A DNA stretch of 64,000 bases from Schizosaccharomyces osmophilus (GCF_027921745.1 NC_079238.1:4898001-4962000), one strand, 5' to 3'; shown: positions 22,159 through 31,707, counted from the stretch's first letter. Program-made: numbers and translations. The notes: generated by a model from the letters alone, not told the origin.

Positions 22159-23892
22159 TTAAATCATCTTCTCGATTGAGGGTGGAAGAACGGATTGCTT
22201 GCAAACAGGGCATTTGTCAGAAATATTAAGCAAATACGGGTCGATACAGTCCGGATGATAAATATGAAGGCAAGGAAGTTCACGGTATACTTTATGATCA
22301 TTCGAATAATTGGAAAGACATATAGAACACTCACTCTGATTATAATGATTGACAGGCCTTACATCATTGACAACAGCATCGTCCTTTAATTCTTCTGAAC
22401 CAGGAAGGCTCAAGGCTGAGCTGTTAGTGGTTTGATGAGTAACGGGGGGCAAAGTTGGTCCGGATACTGTATATAAACGAACGGGAAAAGTTTCTAATAA
22501 CTCTTTCTTTACAGGTGAAGGTTTGCTCTTGTTCCTAGATTCAGTAAACCGCTGAGGGATTGGAGCGCCTGCTCGCCGTAAAGACCTATATAAGCCTGCT
22601 AAAGCTCCTGTAAAGTGAAGTATAATATACGAAGAAACTATGAGAAAAATGCTAGCAATGATAGCTATAAGAATGTAAAACCAAGACAAACTTTTGTAAG
22701 TTCCTTGTCCCTTATAAACAAGGGTACCTATTCTAGCTTTGGCATCAATGTCACCATATTTATGGGCAAGCATTCCATTGTCATTAAGTGATTGTATCTT
22801 GGGGGAAGAGTAAAACTTGAGGGCATCTTCAAACCTCAAGCCGTATGGGTGGGAAATAAGTAGCATGGGAATTTTTGATAAATAGCTTCCTGAAACCTTA
22901 TGATCAAAAGATTCAAAATTGTGTTCGGATTCAGCATGTGTACTGGCATTATAAAACAATATGGCACTTGCGTCGTCGGACAAGGCCTGTTGAACATAAT
23001 TTGGTGCACATTTATCGAAAGGAGCCAAAGCTATGAGTCCATAAGGTTGAAGGTCAGAAACATCATTCCGATGGATGGTGCGTGAAGGCAAAGCCTGTAA
23101 GGAAGCATTATCATAACAGTAATCAGCTGGAGCTAGACGATAAAAGTATCCAGCGATTTCATGTTCTAGGTCGCTTTTTTTGTAGAAGTCATTTAAAACT
23201 AAAGCACTAGAAGAATTAAAGGCAAATGACATATTACTTGGAACATCAACAATGCTTTTTTCGGATAATAAGGAGGCATTCGTATTATTGATAAGCTGCG
23301 TGTTGACGTTGAGTGGATAAAATTGTTTATTTTTGATAGCGTGATCAAGAACATAAGCAGATCCAAAGTATGTCAACCCAGAATTTTGGTAAGTATTCAA
23401 CGCACCGTGTCCCGGTTTACCACTACGGTACTTTGGTTTACCAGCATTGTAACCATTATAAGAAGAAGAAGGAGAGTGCCCATAACCACCAGAGTTCTTG
23501 GGGGAAGATCCTTTGGGAGTATCTCCTGCTTCGGGTCTGGGTTTGGTGAAAGATCCATAGCTACTACCACCTTTGGGGGAAGACTCTCCGCCAAACGAGC
23601 TCGAACTCGCACGACCTGAAGCAGCATACCCACCGCCAGCGGATCCTTTCAGGTTCGTACCGAAAGCATCAGAAAGGGAAGAAAGGGAAGAAAGGGAAGA
23701 ATCGTCTTCGGGGGCGTCTTGACGGCGGGAAAAATGTAAGCTTGATGATTTTTTAGAGAGAGAAAAAGAAGAAGCATCTTTGGGTGGGTCATGAGGAGGG
23801 TGATCAGAAGCGAACTCTATTTCATAATCAGCATTATCATTATCCAGCACAAAACCCAAGGAATGAGAAAAAGGCAAAGAAGGAAGTTTCAT
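22159..23892 (-). CDS. PA-TM-RING type E3 ubiquitin ligase (RNF13-like)
   Basis: 577 aa as read from the ATG at 23892. Family members sit in endomembranes with a lumenal PA domain and a cytosolic RING that recruits E2. Order: Ser/Gly-rich low-complexity segment (about 35-150); a PA-like region (about 160-390) with LIALAPFDKC and ASAILFYNAS; one transmembrane helix near 400-424 (ILIAIIASIFLIVSSYIIL); RING-H2 at 522-564, with CSIC, CLHIYHPDC and CPVC giving all eight zinc ligands. No cleavable signal peptide is visible at this start, although the PA domain needs one. A 718-nt leader without any ATG precedes it, so the annotated N-terminus may be incomplete. A 9-bp tandem repeat encodes SSL units. 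Convergent with ucp12; equals SPBC15C4.06c by position. Confidence 0.82.
   Translation of the reverse strand: MKLPSLPFSHSLGFVLDNDNADYEIEFASDHPPHDPPKDASSFSLSKKSSSLHFSRRQDAPEDDSSLSSLSSLSDAFGTNLKGSAGGGYAASGRASSSSFGGESSPKGGSSYGSFTKPRPEAGDTPKGSSPKNSGGYGHSPSSSYNGYNAGKPKYRSGKPGHGALNTYQNSGLTYFGSAYVLDHAIKNKQFYPLNVNTQLINNTNASLLSEKSIVDVPSNMSFAFNSSSALVLNDFYKKSDLEHEIAGYFYRLAPADYCYDNASLQALPSRTIHRNDVSDLQPYGLIALAPFDKCAPNYVQQALSDDASAILFYNASTHAESEHNFESFDHKVSGSYLSKIPMLLISHPYGLRFEDALKFYSSPKIQSLNDNGMLAHKYGDIDAKARIGTLVYKGQGTYKSLSWFYILIAIIASIFLIVSSYIILHFTGALAGLYRSLRRAGAPIPQRFTESRNKSKPSPVKKELLETFPVRLYTVSGPTLPPVTHQTTNSSALSLPGSEELKDDAVVNDVRPVNHYNQSECSICLSNYSNDHKVYRELPCLHIYHPDCIDPYLLNISDKCPVCKQSVLPPSIEKMI
23671..23697. 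repeat. 9-bp tandem repeat (3 copies) in the RING-ligase gene
   Basis: Three exact copies of AGAAAGGGA in the plus orientation; on the coding (minus) strand they encode repeated Ser-Ser-Leu in the disordered N-terminal region. Confidence 0.85.
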
Positions 23893-25272
23893 AAGGAAGG
23901 ACTAAACGAAAAAGAAATTGCCGTACTCTGAAGAAGGAAGAATTCACGGTGACCGCTTGTGAGCTGGGAAAAAGCAATGCAAACCAGGAATACAAAAAAA
24001 AAAAAAAAAAAATTAAAAGAAGACAATGCAATGCAAGGAACAAACGGCAAAAAGAAATTAACAGGGCAAGTCAAGATGAGAGGTGAGAGAAGGGTAAAAG
24101 AAGAAGAAGATTGAAATTCGTTAAAGGATCGCAACCTGAAGAGCAAAAACAGCCAAAAAGAACAAGAACCGAGATGGAGAAGCTGAGCAAAATAATTTAT
24201 GCAAAAGGCTAGATAGAAAGGTTAGAATGGGTTAATTATAGAAGAAGATTGGCAAGTGCAAAGCGTCTAGGATAGTAATGAAGCGCAATAAAAGAATTAT
24301 GCAATGAAAACAAAATGCAGCGACTCTTAAAACGTACCTGAACAACCCAATCAATGATAGAAAAAGAAGAAAATGAAGTTGTTTTGGGGTTTAAACTGGA
24401 TTCTGTTTCGCAAATGTCAAGTTAGAATGGATTGAGAGATGAGGAAACTCGATATAAGAGATGCGTAGGAGTGTGAAGTGGTGAAAAGCCACAATCCAGT
24501 CGAAAAGGCTTACGATGAATCCTTGGTTAATTGTCAGAAAATTATTTAAAAAAGAAAAAGAAAAAAGGAAAAGAGATGGAAAATACGTGAAAAATAAGAG
24601 AGCAGCTCCATGCAAAGAGAAATGTTGATATATTGGATTGGAATTCTTTAGCGAAGGTATTTTAAAGTTGCTATAAGCGAATTTGGTTTGCACAGAATTC
24701 GATATAGGAAGAAGAAAAAGAAGAAAGAAGAATATAAAGAGTTTGTTTGTTCCTTTTTGCTTTCTGCATGATAGTAGCTTGGAATGGACAGTGACCGCCA
24801 ACTTGATATGCATTCTGTTTTGCTTTCGGTTCTTGGGTAGCGCATGGGTTGTGGGGAAGAGACGAGAAAGACTGTCAACAATGGAAACAGAATGTTTTTC
24901 GTAATTTATCCTCGAGTAGTAGGCAGAGATCCTGGAAAACCATCACAGAGCAAGGTTCGCAACTAGTGATATTTATCTTTGGATTCTCGCTTGCAAAGGC
25001 TCTTGCCCTGCTTTTGTTTGCTACGACTCTTACCAACTTTTAACTTTCTCATCGCTATCGAGCTTCTCTCTTGTACCTGTTGGCAAGTGGAGAATGCTAT
25101 ACTGGCGATTCTTGAATACCCTCAGTTTCAACCACACCCCATCAGACCTGAACGAAAATTGAATAAAGCTTGACCAACACCTAAACAAGCTTGAAGAACG
25201 ACTTGGAAAGATTTGGCAACTCCTATTTAACTCGAGTCCGAACTCAATATTTCACGAAGAGACAAACCCTTC

Positions 25273-25338
25273 AAAGGCAAAGGCAAAGCCAAAGCCAAAG
25301 CCAAAGCCAAAACTAAACTAAACTAAACTAAACTAAAC
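25273..25338. repeat. compound microsatellite
   Basis: Six hexamers (two AAAGGC then four AAAGCC, 25273-25308) run directly into pentamers (AAAAC then five TAAAC, 25309-25338). It is noncoding. Confidence 0.9.
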
Positions 25339-25781
25339 TGGCTCACCTCAAACGACTTCCAAGTCAGTTGTGCCGACTTTTTTATTGTTTACTTAACAAT
25401 TGCGTTTCGTCGTGGTATCAACTATTAGTGAAGTGCGGTCCATTTCAGTATGACGTGCCTCTTGATCGTCTTAGATAAAGTAATCGTTTAATATCCATGA
25501 TATTGTTAGTTGTCCTTATTCAACCAAACAACAACGAGAATGGCATAGATATCGATCTTTAATTCTTCTTTAAAAACCCTTTCTCTCAAATTCACTCCCT
25601 CCTGCTTCTTCTGCTCCTTCTCTTTGCCTCTCTCTTCTCTCTTCTCGTCCATTATACCACGTTCAAGTTGCATCGCCGAACGTTTATTATTAAGCGAACT
25701 CTAATTTCTGTACAATCTATCCCCCTCTCGGATGTTTCGTTTGTTTAATTCCGAGCATGGAAGTTTCTTAGTCACGTTTGT

Positions 25782-25826
25782 CGGCCGAACCTCAATCTAA
25801 TCTCGGCCGAGGGGATTCTGGTTACC
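25782..25826. promoter_or_regulatory. CGGCCGAACC motif with palindrome and GTTACC, upstream of transporter 1
   Basis: CGGCCGAACC at 25782-25791 is followed by the 10-bp palindrome CTCGGCCGAG at 25802-25811 and GTTACC at 25821-25826. CGG-type repeats are bound by Zn2Cys6 factors; the function here is inferred from recurrence beyond transporter 1. It lies about 0.5 kb upstream of the transporter-1 ATG. Confidence 0.4.
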
Positions 25827-25872
25827 TCTCAGTGAGTATTTTGCTACTTTGGGTTTTGTCATCAATTGCACC

Positions 25873-25974
25873 ATGAGGATACAAAAGAAGGACGCCAGCC
25901 ACCCCATTCTTACCCTTCCTATTCAACAGCCCCAGGCACGTCGTGACACACTAGTCCACGGTATCACGAAATAG
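25873..25974 (+). other. upstream ORF in the leader of transporter 1
   Basis: A 33-codon ORF (MRIQKKDASHPILTL...) is the last ATG before the transporter start at 26298; the 420 nt between hold no other ATG. If the transcript begins upstream of it, it is a candidate uORF. There is no evidence for the transcript start. Confidence 0.3.
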
Positions 25975-26297
25975 AGAATCCTATAGCGAAACGCCGAACA
26001 CTTGATAATTGTGTTTACAGAAGGAATCCTTGGGTATCGTTAATCTAAGATTCTGAATCCTTTCGTTTGTTTACTCTCTTGGGTCTAGTTTCTTTGATTA
26101 TTTGATTATTTGTTTACTTGTTCCTTTTTTTATTTGCCTTTCTCTATTCTCTATTCTTCTCTCGTTTAGTATCTATCTTCCCATTCCATTGTTTTCACAG
26201 TTTTCTTCACACTCTACGCTAATTACGACATCTTTCGTTAATTTTTTTGCATTAATTCTTGATCCTATATCCTATCGTGTTATCAACAACATTTCTA

Positions 26298-28013
26298 ATG
26301 TCTTCCAACGATCCTACGTCCGCCGTGCACCGGGTTCAATCTGCTACGGAGCATCCCGAAATTTATCCAACCCTAAGCCATTCGTCGCAAAATTATACTG
26401 GCGCTCCTTTAGATCTTTTTCCGGCTCAGGCAGGAACCGAATCACCGCATGAGGCTGACAAGACTCAAGGTCAAGGCCAAGGTCAAGGCAATGGTATAAA
26501 CAATGAACAACCGAGAAGTGCTTCCCATTCCTCCGCTCGCTTTCCCCAAGACGGACCCGATTTAGAAAAACAACAATCCGCAGAAAAGGTATATCCCACA
26601 GTAGACAATCCTGATGATTTTGTTTTCAAAATCGACCAATCCAGTCCAGATTTCGCTGTCAACTGGTCCACTTCTCGTAAACTAAAAATTACCGCTATTT
26701 ATTCTTGGGCTGCTCTTTGTTCCACGTTTGCCTCCTCTGTCTTTTCCGGTCCTACAGAAGTTATCCCTACAATCTTTCATATCACCATGACGACTTCTCT
26801 TTTGGCTATTAGTTTATTTATTTGTGGTTACTGTGTCGGTCCTATTTGCTGGGGTCCTCTATCCGAGTTGTACGGCAGAAAGCCTCCTTTGGCTGTTGGT
26901 ATGCTTGGTTTTGGTATTTTCAATATCGCTGTGGCTGTCGCAAAAGACATCCAAACAATCATGATTTGTCGATTTTTCGGTGGTTTCTTTGCTAGTGCTC
27001 CTTTAACCATCGTCGCCGCTGCTTTTTCAGATATGTATAGCAATCGCTATCGTGGTACTGCTATTACAATTTTTGCTGCCATCGTGTTTGATGGTCCTTT
27101 GGTGTCCCCCATCATTAGTGGTTTCCTTACCAAGTCCTATTTAGGTTGGAGATGGACCGAGTACATTACTTCGTTTATGGGTTTCTTTGCCGTTGTTATT
27201 ATCATATTATTTTGTGATGAGTCTTACGCAAAAAAAATTGTACAAGCTCAGGCTCAAGATTATCGTATTGCAAACAACAATCATTTCGTGCATGCAAAAA
27301 GTGAAGAAGAGGTGTTGACTCCCAAAGATGTCCTTTTCAACTATTTGTTGATTCCAATTAAAATGTTGTTTACAGAACCCATCGTCTTTTTGGTCACTCT
27401 TTACTGTTCTTTCGTATATGGTATTTTGTACTTGCTTTTGGAAGCTTATCCTATTATCTTTGCCGAAAAACGCCATTTCTCAATGGGTGTTGCTCAACTT
27501 CCCTATATCGGTTTGTTGGTAGGCGTCTTTATTGGAAGTGCAATTAACATTGCATTCGAACCTTGGTACTTCCGAAAGGTTATTGAGCTTGGCGGAAAAC
27601 CTTTCCCTGAGGGTCGTCTGCCACCTTTGATTATTGGTGCTTTCACCTTCCCTGCCGGTATTTTCTGGATGGCTTGGTCAGGCAACTATCCCCACGTTCA
27701 TTGGATTGTTCCCTCTTTGTCTGGTTTGGTTACCGGTTGCGGTATTTTGTTGATTTTCTTGAATTGCATGAACTATGTGATTGACGCTTATTTATTCCGT
27801 GCTGCCTCTGCGGTTGCTGCAAATACCATTATGCGTAGTGCAGTTGCTGCAGGATTTCCTTTGTTTGCCATCCAAATGTTCCACAACTTAGGAGTTGGAT
27901 GGGCCGGTTCTCTTTTGGGATTCATTGCCGTTGCCTTGATTCCAGTGCCTATTGCTTTTTGGTTCTACGGTAGAAAAATTCGTTCTTGGAGTAAAATGGC
28001 TGTTGTACTCTAA
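26298..28013 (+). CDS. MFS transporter, spermidine/drug:H+ antiporter (DHA1) family, copy 1
   Basis: 571 aa from the ATG at 26298 (MSSNDPTSAVHR); the frame farther upstream opens only with a non-ATG codon. A hydrophilic N-tail of about 120 residues carries a (Gly-Gln) run and the conserved DDFVFKIDQSSPDFAVNWS before TM1. Twelve hydrophobic segments follow, with the DHA1 loop 2-3 motif GPLSELYGRKPPL and the motif-C-like FDGPLVSPIISGF. Members include yeast Tpo1-type polyamine exporters; S. pombe calls its set spermidine family transporters. Substrate is inferred only from the family. A second, clearly related copy starts 2.1 kb downstream on the same strand with a tRNA between, so this is a tandem pair. 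Confidence 0.9.
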   Translation: MSSNDPTSAVHRVQSATEHPEIYPTLSHSSQNYTGAPLDLFPAQAGTESPHEADKTQGQGQGQGNGINNEQPRSASHSSARFPQDGPDLEKQQSAEKVYPTVDNPDDFVFKIDQSSPDFAVNWSTSRKLKITAIYSWAALCSTFASSVFSGPTEVIPTIFHITMTTSLLAISLFICGYCVGPICWGPLSELYGRKPPLAVGMLGFGIFNIAVAVAKDIQTIMICRFFGGFFASAPLTIVAAAFSDMYSNRYRGTAITIFAAIVFDGPLVSPIISGFLTKSYLGWRWTEYITSFMGFFAVVIIILFCDESYAKKIVQAQAQDYRIANNNHFVHAKSEEEVLTPKDVLFNYLLIPIKMLFTEPIVFLVTLYCSFVYGILYLLLEAYPIIFAEKRHFSMGVAQLPYIGLLVGVFIGSAINIAFEPWYFRKVIELGGKPFPEGRLPPLIIGAFTFPAGIFWMAWSGNYPHVHWIVPSLSGLVTGCGILLIFLNCMNYVIDAYLFRAASAVAANTIMRSAVAAGFPLFAIQMFHNLGVGWAGSLLGFIAVALIPVPIAFWFYGRKIRSWSKMAVVL

Positions 28014-28495
28014 GCATGAAGATATTATTTATAGAATCGTTGTGAAAATTGACTCCACTTTCATTTGCTTGAGTCCTATATTATTATTTTGGATAATCAT
28101 TACGAAAACCGTCGTTGGTTTTACATTACCTGCCAACCGAGTTTGGACAGAAAAGAGAAGATTGAAGAAAAGAAGGAATTACTCAAAAATTAATTATTCG
28201 CACGTTTACATGGTTTCATGAAATACGAAGTATGGTGATGAGGTTCCTATGATTTTTTTCTCACTATTAATAATAACTTAATGTATGATAGTTTAATCAA
28301 CCTAAATCGTGTGTTTTACAACCCCAAAAAAAAAAAAATTATTTGTGTGTCAATTGTATTTGTAACAAGAAAACATCACTGTATGGTAGCCCTATTTTTG
28401 GTATTCTTTTTTCTTTCTCTTCCTACAGAATGCTTTTATTTTCAAGCAAACCATGGCCATGTACGTTTAAAACGATAGGTAAAAAAGTAGATATC
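28014..28495. other. 3' region of transporter 1
   Basis: A+T-rich spacer with a 12-nt A run near 28327. No gene is recognised; the tRNA terminator T run lies at its right end. Confidence 0.5.
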
Positions 28496-28567
28496 TGCTC
28501 CAGCAGTGACTCGAACACTGGGCCTCTTGCTTACTAGGCAAGCGCTCTACCACTGAGCTACAAGAGC
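28496..28567 (-). tRNA. tRNA-Thr(AGT)
   Basis: 72-nt cloverleaf on the minus strand. The D stem is GCTC/GAGC. The anticodon stem CTTGC/GCAAG closes the loop CTAGTAA, so the anticodon is AGT (Thr, codon ACU). The T stem is CAGTG/CACTG with loop TTCGAGT. The acceptor stem GCTCTTG/CTGGAGC pairs except for a T-T opposition at 6:67, and has a G-T pair at 5:68. The discriminator base is A, and a run of six T lies a few nt downstream as Pol III terminator. No intron. Confidence 0.92.
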
Positions 28568-30084
28568 TGATCTGTTTGCAAGAGACAATTTGACTTATTC
28601 ATACAGCAATCTGCATATTTTGCATATTTTGAAAGATACAAAGTAAATACATGGAAATGAGATCCGAAAAGAAATTAGAAAAGATGAGAAGACTTCTTTT
28701 TCATGGGAAATCACCCTTCCACCCAATATTTATATTCGGCCGAACCAATTTGTATTCGAAGGTAACAAAGCGATAAAAGTGAGTATGAAGGGATGTACGG
28801 CCGAACCAAGGTAACAAGGTGCCGAATGTTTTTATCGCACTCTGACGTTTCCCCATACAAAACGCGTACATATTTTCTGTTACCTGTTACTCGTGACCTG
28901 AAATGAAAATTTCGGACGTCGAAGGGAAAATTTTTGGCCTCTCAAGTCGTCTACAAGGGAAGTACATAATTTTAAAGAGGATAGAAAGAGAATACAATGA
29001 TGAGAAAGAATTCGTAGTAAATAAACAAGGGAAAAAGTCGCAAATGAAAAGATCAAAGAAAGGAAGAAGAACAAGTAATTTAAAGTTGAAATGAAGGACG
29101 TTATCGGATCGTTCAACATAGATATTCGAGCTTTATCTATCCTACGGCCGTGGTTCCGTAATCTGATGTACATATTAACTGGCGGATTTTCTGACTTGCC
29201 AACAACAAAACATTCCTGTGCGGCCCGTTCGAATTTAGGTAAGCAATCCACACTAAAGGAAGCATTCATGAGTAGAAAAAGAAAAAGAATTGGAAAAATT
29301 GAGGTTTGCTTGAAAAATAGCTTTTGAATGGTTGTTTTTGGACGTTTCGCTGAACGGAAGACAACAACTTTGGTGAATTCATGGAAGTGCATTAGTATAC
29401 TAATAAGCAATGATTTAGGGGATTGACAAAGGATACCGTTTCAAGTTTGGATTTCCGTTTCTTCCTCCTTTCGTATGCCAGCTGCTTTTCTTTTCTGTCT
29501 TTGCCAATTGTAGAGAATTGTGTGGATAGATAAAAGCAAAAAAGACAAGATTGTTGTTTTGATACTTATTTGACATTGTTTTGTTGTTCGTTTCCAAACT
29601 AGTTTTTATTTCCTTTGTCGTATTTTTTTGCTTGTCATAGTGCAGGAATTGCTGAATAACTATTCAATTTTTTTTCTACACAAGCGAAAAAAAAAAGAAA
29701 AGAAAAACTCTCTCTCTTTTGAGTGGATTTATTTTTGATTTAAAATCTCCATCATTTTTATTTTTTGATTCCTTCACTTTTGGGTTTCCATTTTGTACTC
29801 AATAAAGGGTTTCTCTATTGTGGAATCTTTGTAAACATTATTTCAATTTCTTTACTTTTCTCCTATCATCTCTCGAAACCCACAGACTTTTTTAATACCC
29901 TATACCCTTTAAGAGAGAAAAGAACGAAAAATTATAATCATAATCAACCGAAAATAGAACGTTGTTCTTTTCAATCACCATTTTACTACCCCGTTTTTTG
30001 TCTAATATTTAGGAGTTATTTCCTGTGTGTTCTTTTTATTATCTTGTCTTTTATTTTTTTTTGGTTGTTGGTCCTTATTGAAAC
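28568..30084. other. 1.5-kb leader/intergenic region of transporter 2
   Basis: It contains two CGGCCGAACC/GGTAACAA modules near its left end. Two short plus-strand ORFs, 28903..29094 (63 codons) and 29091..29327 (78 codons), overlap by ATGA; a long minus-strand ORF overlaps both. None matches a family I know. The last 350 nt are T-rich, typical of a long 5' UTR. Confidence 0.5.
28735..28817. promoter_or_regulatory. two CGGCCGAACC + GGTAACAA modules
   Basis: CGGCCGAACC at 28737-28746 (inside the palindrome TTCGGCCGAA, 28735-28744) is followed by GGTAACAA at 28761-28768. The same pair recurs at 28798-28807 and 28810-28817. A third copy of the decamer lies upstream of transporter 1. The role as a factor-binding module is inferred. 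Confidence 0.42.
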
Positions 30085-31707
30085 ATGTCAAGTCAAAATA
30101 CCCAATCTTCTGAAAATCCACTGAGTGTCGACCTCGAAAAACAAAGCACCCATCGTTCCCTTGAAGATGGAGAAGCTGACCTGGAAAAACAAAATACCCG
30201 ACATACCTATACTAATAAGCAAGTTGGTTCAGAACTTGATTTCAAAGATTATCTTCGGCAATTCCCCGTCGTTAACAATCCTGAAGATTTTATTGTCACC
30301 CTGAACGGTCCGAACGACCCTGACTTGGCTCTAAATTGGAGCTTAAAAATAAAGCTGCAAAATGTTGCTGTCATGGGATGTGCTTGTCTCTGGGTCAGTT
30401 TTGGTTCTTCTTCCTTTTCCGGTGCCGTTCCTGCGGTAATGACGAATTACCACGTTGGTAGAACTGTTGCCATTCTTGGTATCAGTCTATACGTGATGGG
30501 TTTTGCTTCAGGACCTCTTGTATGGGCTCCAATGAGTGAAGCTTTTGGTCGTCGTAGGCCTATGATCATTGCTGTCTTTATTTTTAGCATTTTTCAAATT
30601 GCTGTTGCTACGGCTAAGGATATACAAACCGTTATGATTTGTCGTTTCTTTTGCGGTTTCTTTGGTAGTTCTCCCGTTACCACAGTTGCGGGCTCATTTT
30701 CCGATATGTTTAGTGCCCGGACAAGGGGTTTGGTTATTGCAACATATGCTGCAATTATCTTTAATGGTCCTTTGGTGAGTCCTATTGTCGGTGGTTTTAT
30801 CGGCAAATCGTATTTAGGATGGCGATGGATTTCGTATATTACAGCAATTATGGGATTTTTTTCGTTAATATGCATGCTTATTTTCCATCGTGAGACGTAT
30901 ACGAAAACAATTACTGAGGATCGAGCAAAGTTGGTTCGAAATTTAACTGGCAATCACTGTTTGCACTCCAAATCCGAAGAAGAGCCCTTGGTTCTTTCGT
31001 ACTTTGTTCACAAGTACTTGACCCTTCCCCTTCGTTTGCTATTGCTCGAACCCATTTTGTTACTTGTGTCCACATACACTGCTTTCGTGTATGGTATTTT
31101 GTATGGTCTTTTGGAAGCGTACCCAGTAATTTTTGGTGAAGCCAGAGGATGGAGTGAAGGTGTCATGTCTTTACCTTATCTTGCCATCTTAATTGGCGTA
31201 TGCATAGGTTCCATCAGTGTTGCCTTCTTCCAACCATATTACTTTCGACAAATGGAAAAGAATGAAGGCAGGCCGGCCCCCGAAGCGCGACTTCCTGCCA
31301 TGATGCTGGGATGTATCGTGTTTCCAATTGGCATTTTTTGGTTAGCATGGACTGGTAATTATCCAAATATTCATTGGATTGTCCCAACTATATCCGGCAG
31401 TTTTGTGGGTTTTGGTATCATTACAATCTTCCAACAAAGTATAAACTACATTGTCGATTGTTATATGGATATTTCTGCATCTGCTATTGCAGCGAATACG
31501 CTGTTTCGAAGTTCGTTTGGTGCTGCCTTCCCTTTGTTTACTACTCAAATGTTTAATAATTTAGGAATAGGATGGGCTGGTTCCCTAATAGGTTTTGTTG
31601 CTGTCGCTCTTATCCCATTCCCTTTTTTCCTTTTCATTTACGGCTCCAGGATTCGTTCCAAGAGTAAGCTGTGTTTGAAAGATTTACCCTTAAAAGAGTT
31701 ACCCTAA
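30085..31707 (+). CDS. MFS transporter, spermidine/drug:H+ antiporter (DHA1) family, copy 2
   Basis: 540 aa, intronless, start ATG at 30085 (MSSQNTQSSENPL). It is a paralogue of the preceding transporter along its whole length: shared pre-TM1 block (NNPEDFIVTLNGPNDPDLALNWS), loop 2-3 motif APMSEAFGRRRPM, CRFFCGFFGSSPVTTVAG, FNGPLVSPIVGGFIGKSYLGWRW and the ending GIGWAGSLIGFVAVALIP. About 12 membrane segments. The N-tail is shorter and lacks the Gly-Gln run of copy 1. It probably exports polyamines or drugs at the plasma membrane; specificity is unknown. By position next to dsk1 it corresponds to S. pombe SPBC530.15c. Confidence 0.9.
   Translation: MSSQNTQSSENPLSVDLEKQSTHRSLEDGEADLEKQNTRHTYTNKQVGSELDFKDYLRQFPVVNNPEDFIVTLNGPNDPDLALNWSLKIKLQNVAVMGCACLWVSFGSSSFSGAVPAVMTNYHVGRTVAILGISLYVMGFASGPLVWAPMSEAFGRRRPMIIAVFIFSIFQIAVATAKDIQTVMICRFFCGFFGSSPVTTVAGSFSDMFSARTRGLVIATYAAIIFNGPLVSPIVGGFIGKSYLGWRWISYITAIMGFFSLICMLIFHRETYTKTITEDRAKLVRNLTGNHCLHSKSEEEPLVLSYFVHKYLTLPLRLLLLEPILLLVSTYTAFVYGILYGLLEAYPVIFGEARGWSEGVMSLPYLAILIGVCIGSISVAFFQPYYFRQMEKNEGRPAPEARLPAMMLGCIVFPIGIFWLAWTGNYPNIHWIVPTISGSFVGFGIITIFQQSINYIVDCYMDISASAIAANTLFRSSFGAAFPLFTTQMFNNLGIGWAGSLIGFVAVALIPFPFFLFIYGSRIRSKSKLCLKDLPLKELP

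Larger units (their letters stand above)
23893..26297. other. 2.4-kb divergent intergenic region, RING ligase / transporter 1
   Basis: Strand-asymmetric DNA. The ligase side (23893-24608) is purine-rich on the plus strand, with a 19-nt A run at 23994-24012 and no ATG on the minus strand. The transporter side (about 25550-26290) is T/C-rich on the plus strand. Between them lie short tandem repeats, a CGGCCGAACC motif and a small upstream ORF at 25873. No gene is recognised. This is also where the two S. pombe synteny blocks meet. Confidence 0.6.

Noticed and set aside
28880-29410. 176-codon minus-strand ORF in the transporter 2 leader
   Set aside because: Phe/Ser/Leu-rich reading of purine-rich plus-strand DNA; no domain and no supporting context.
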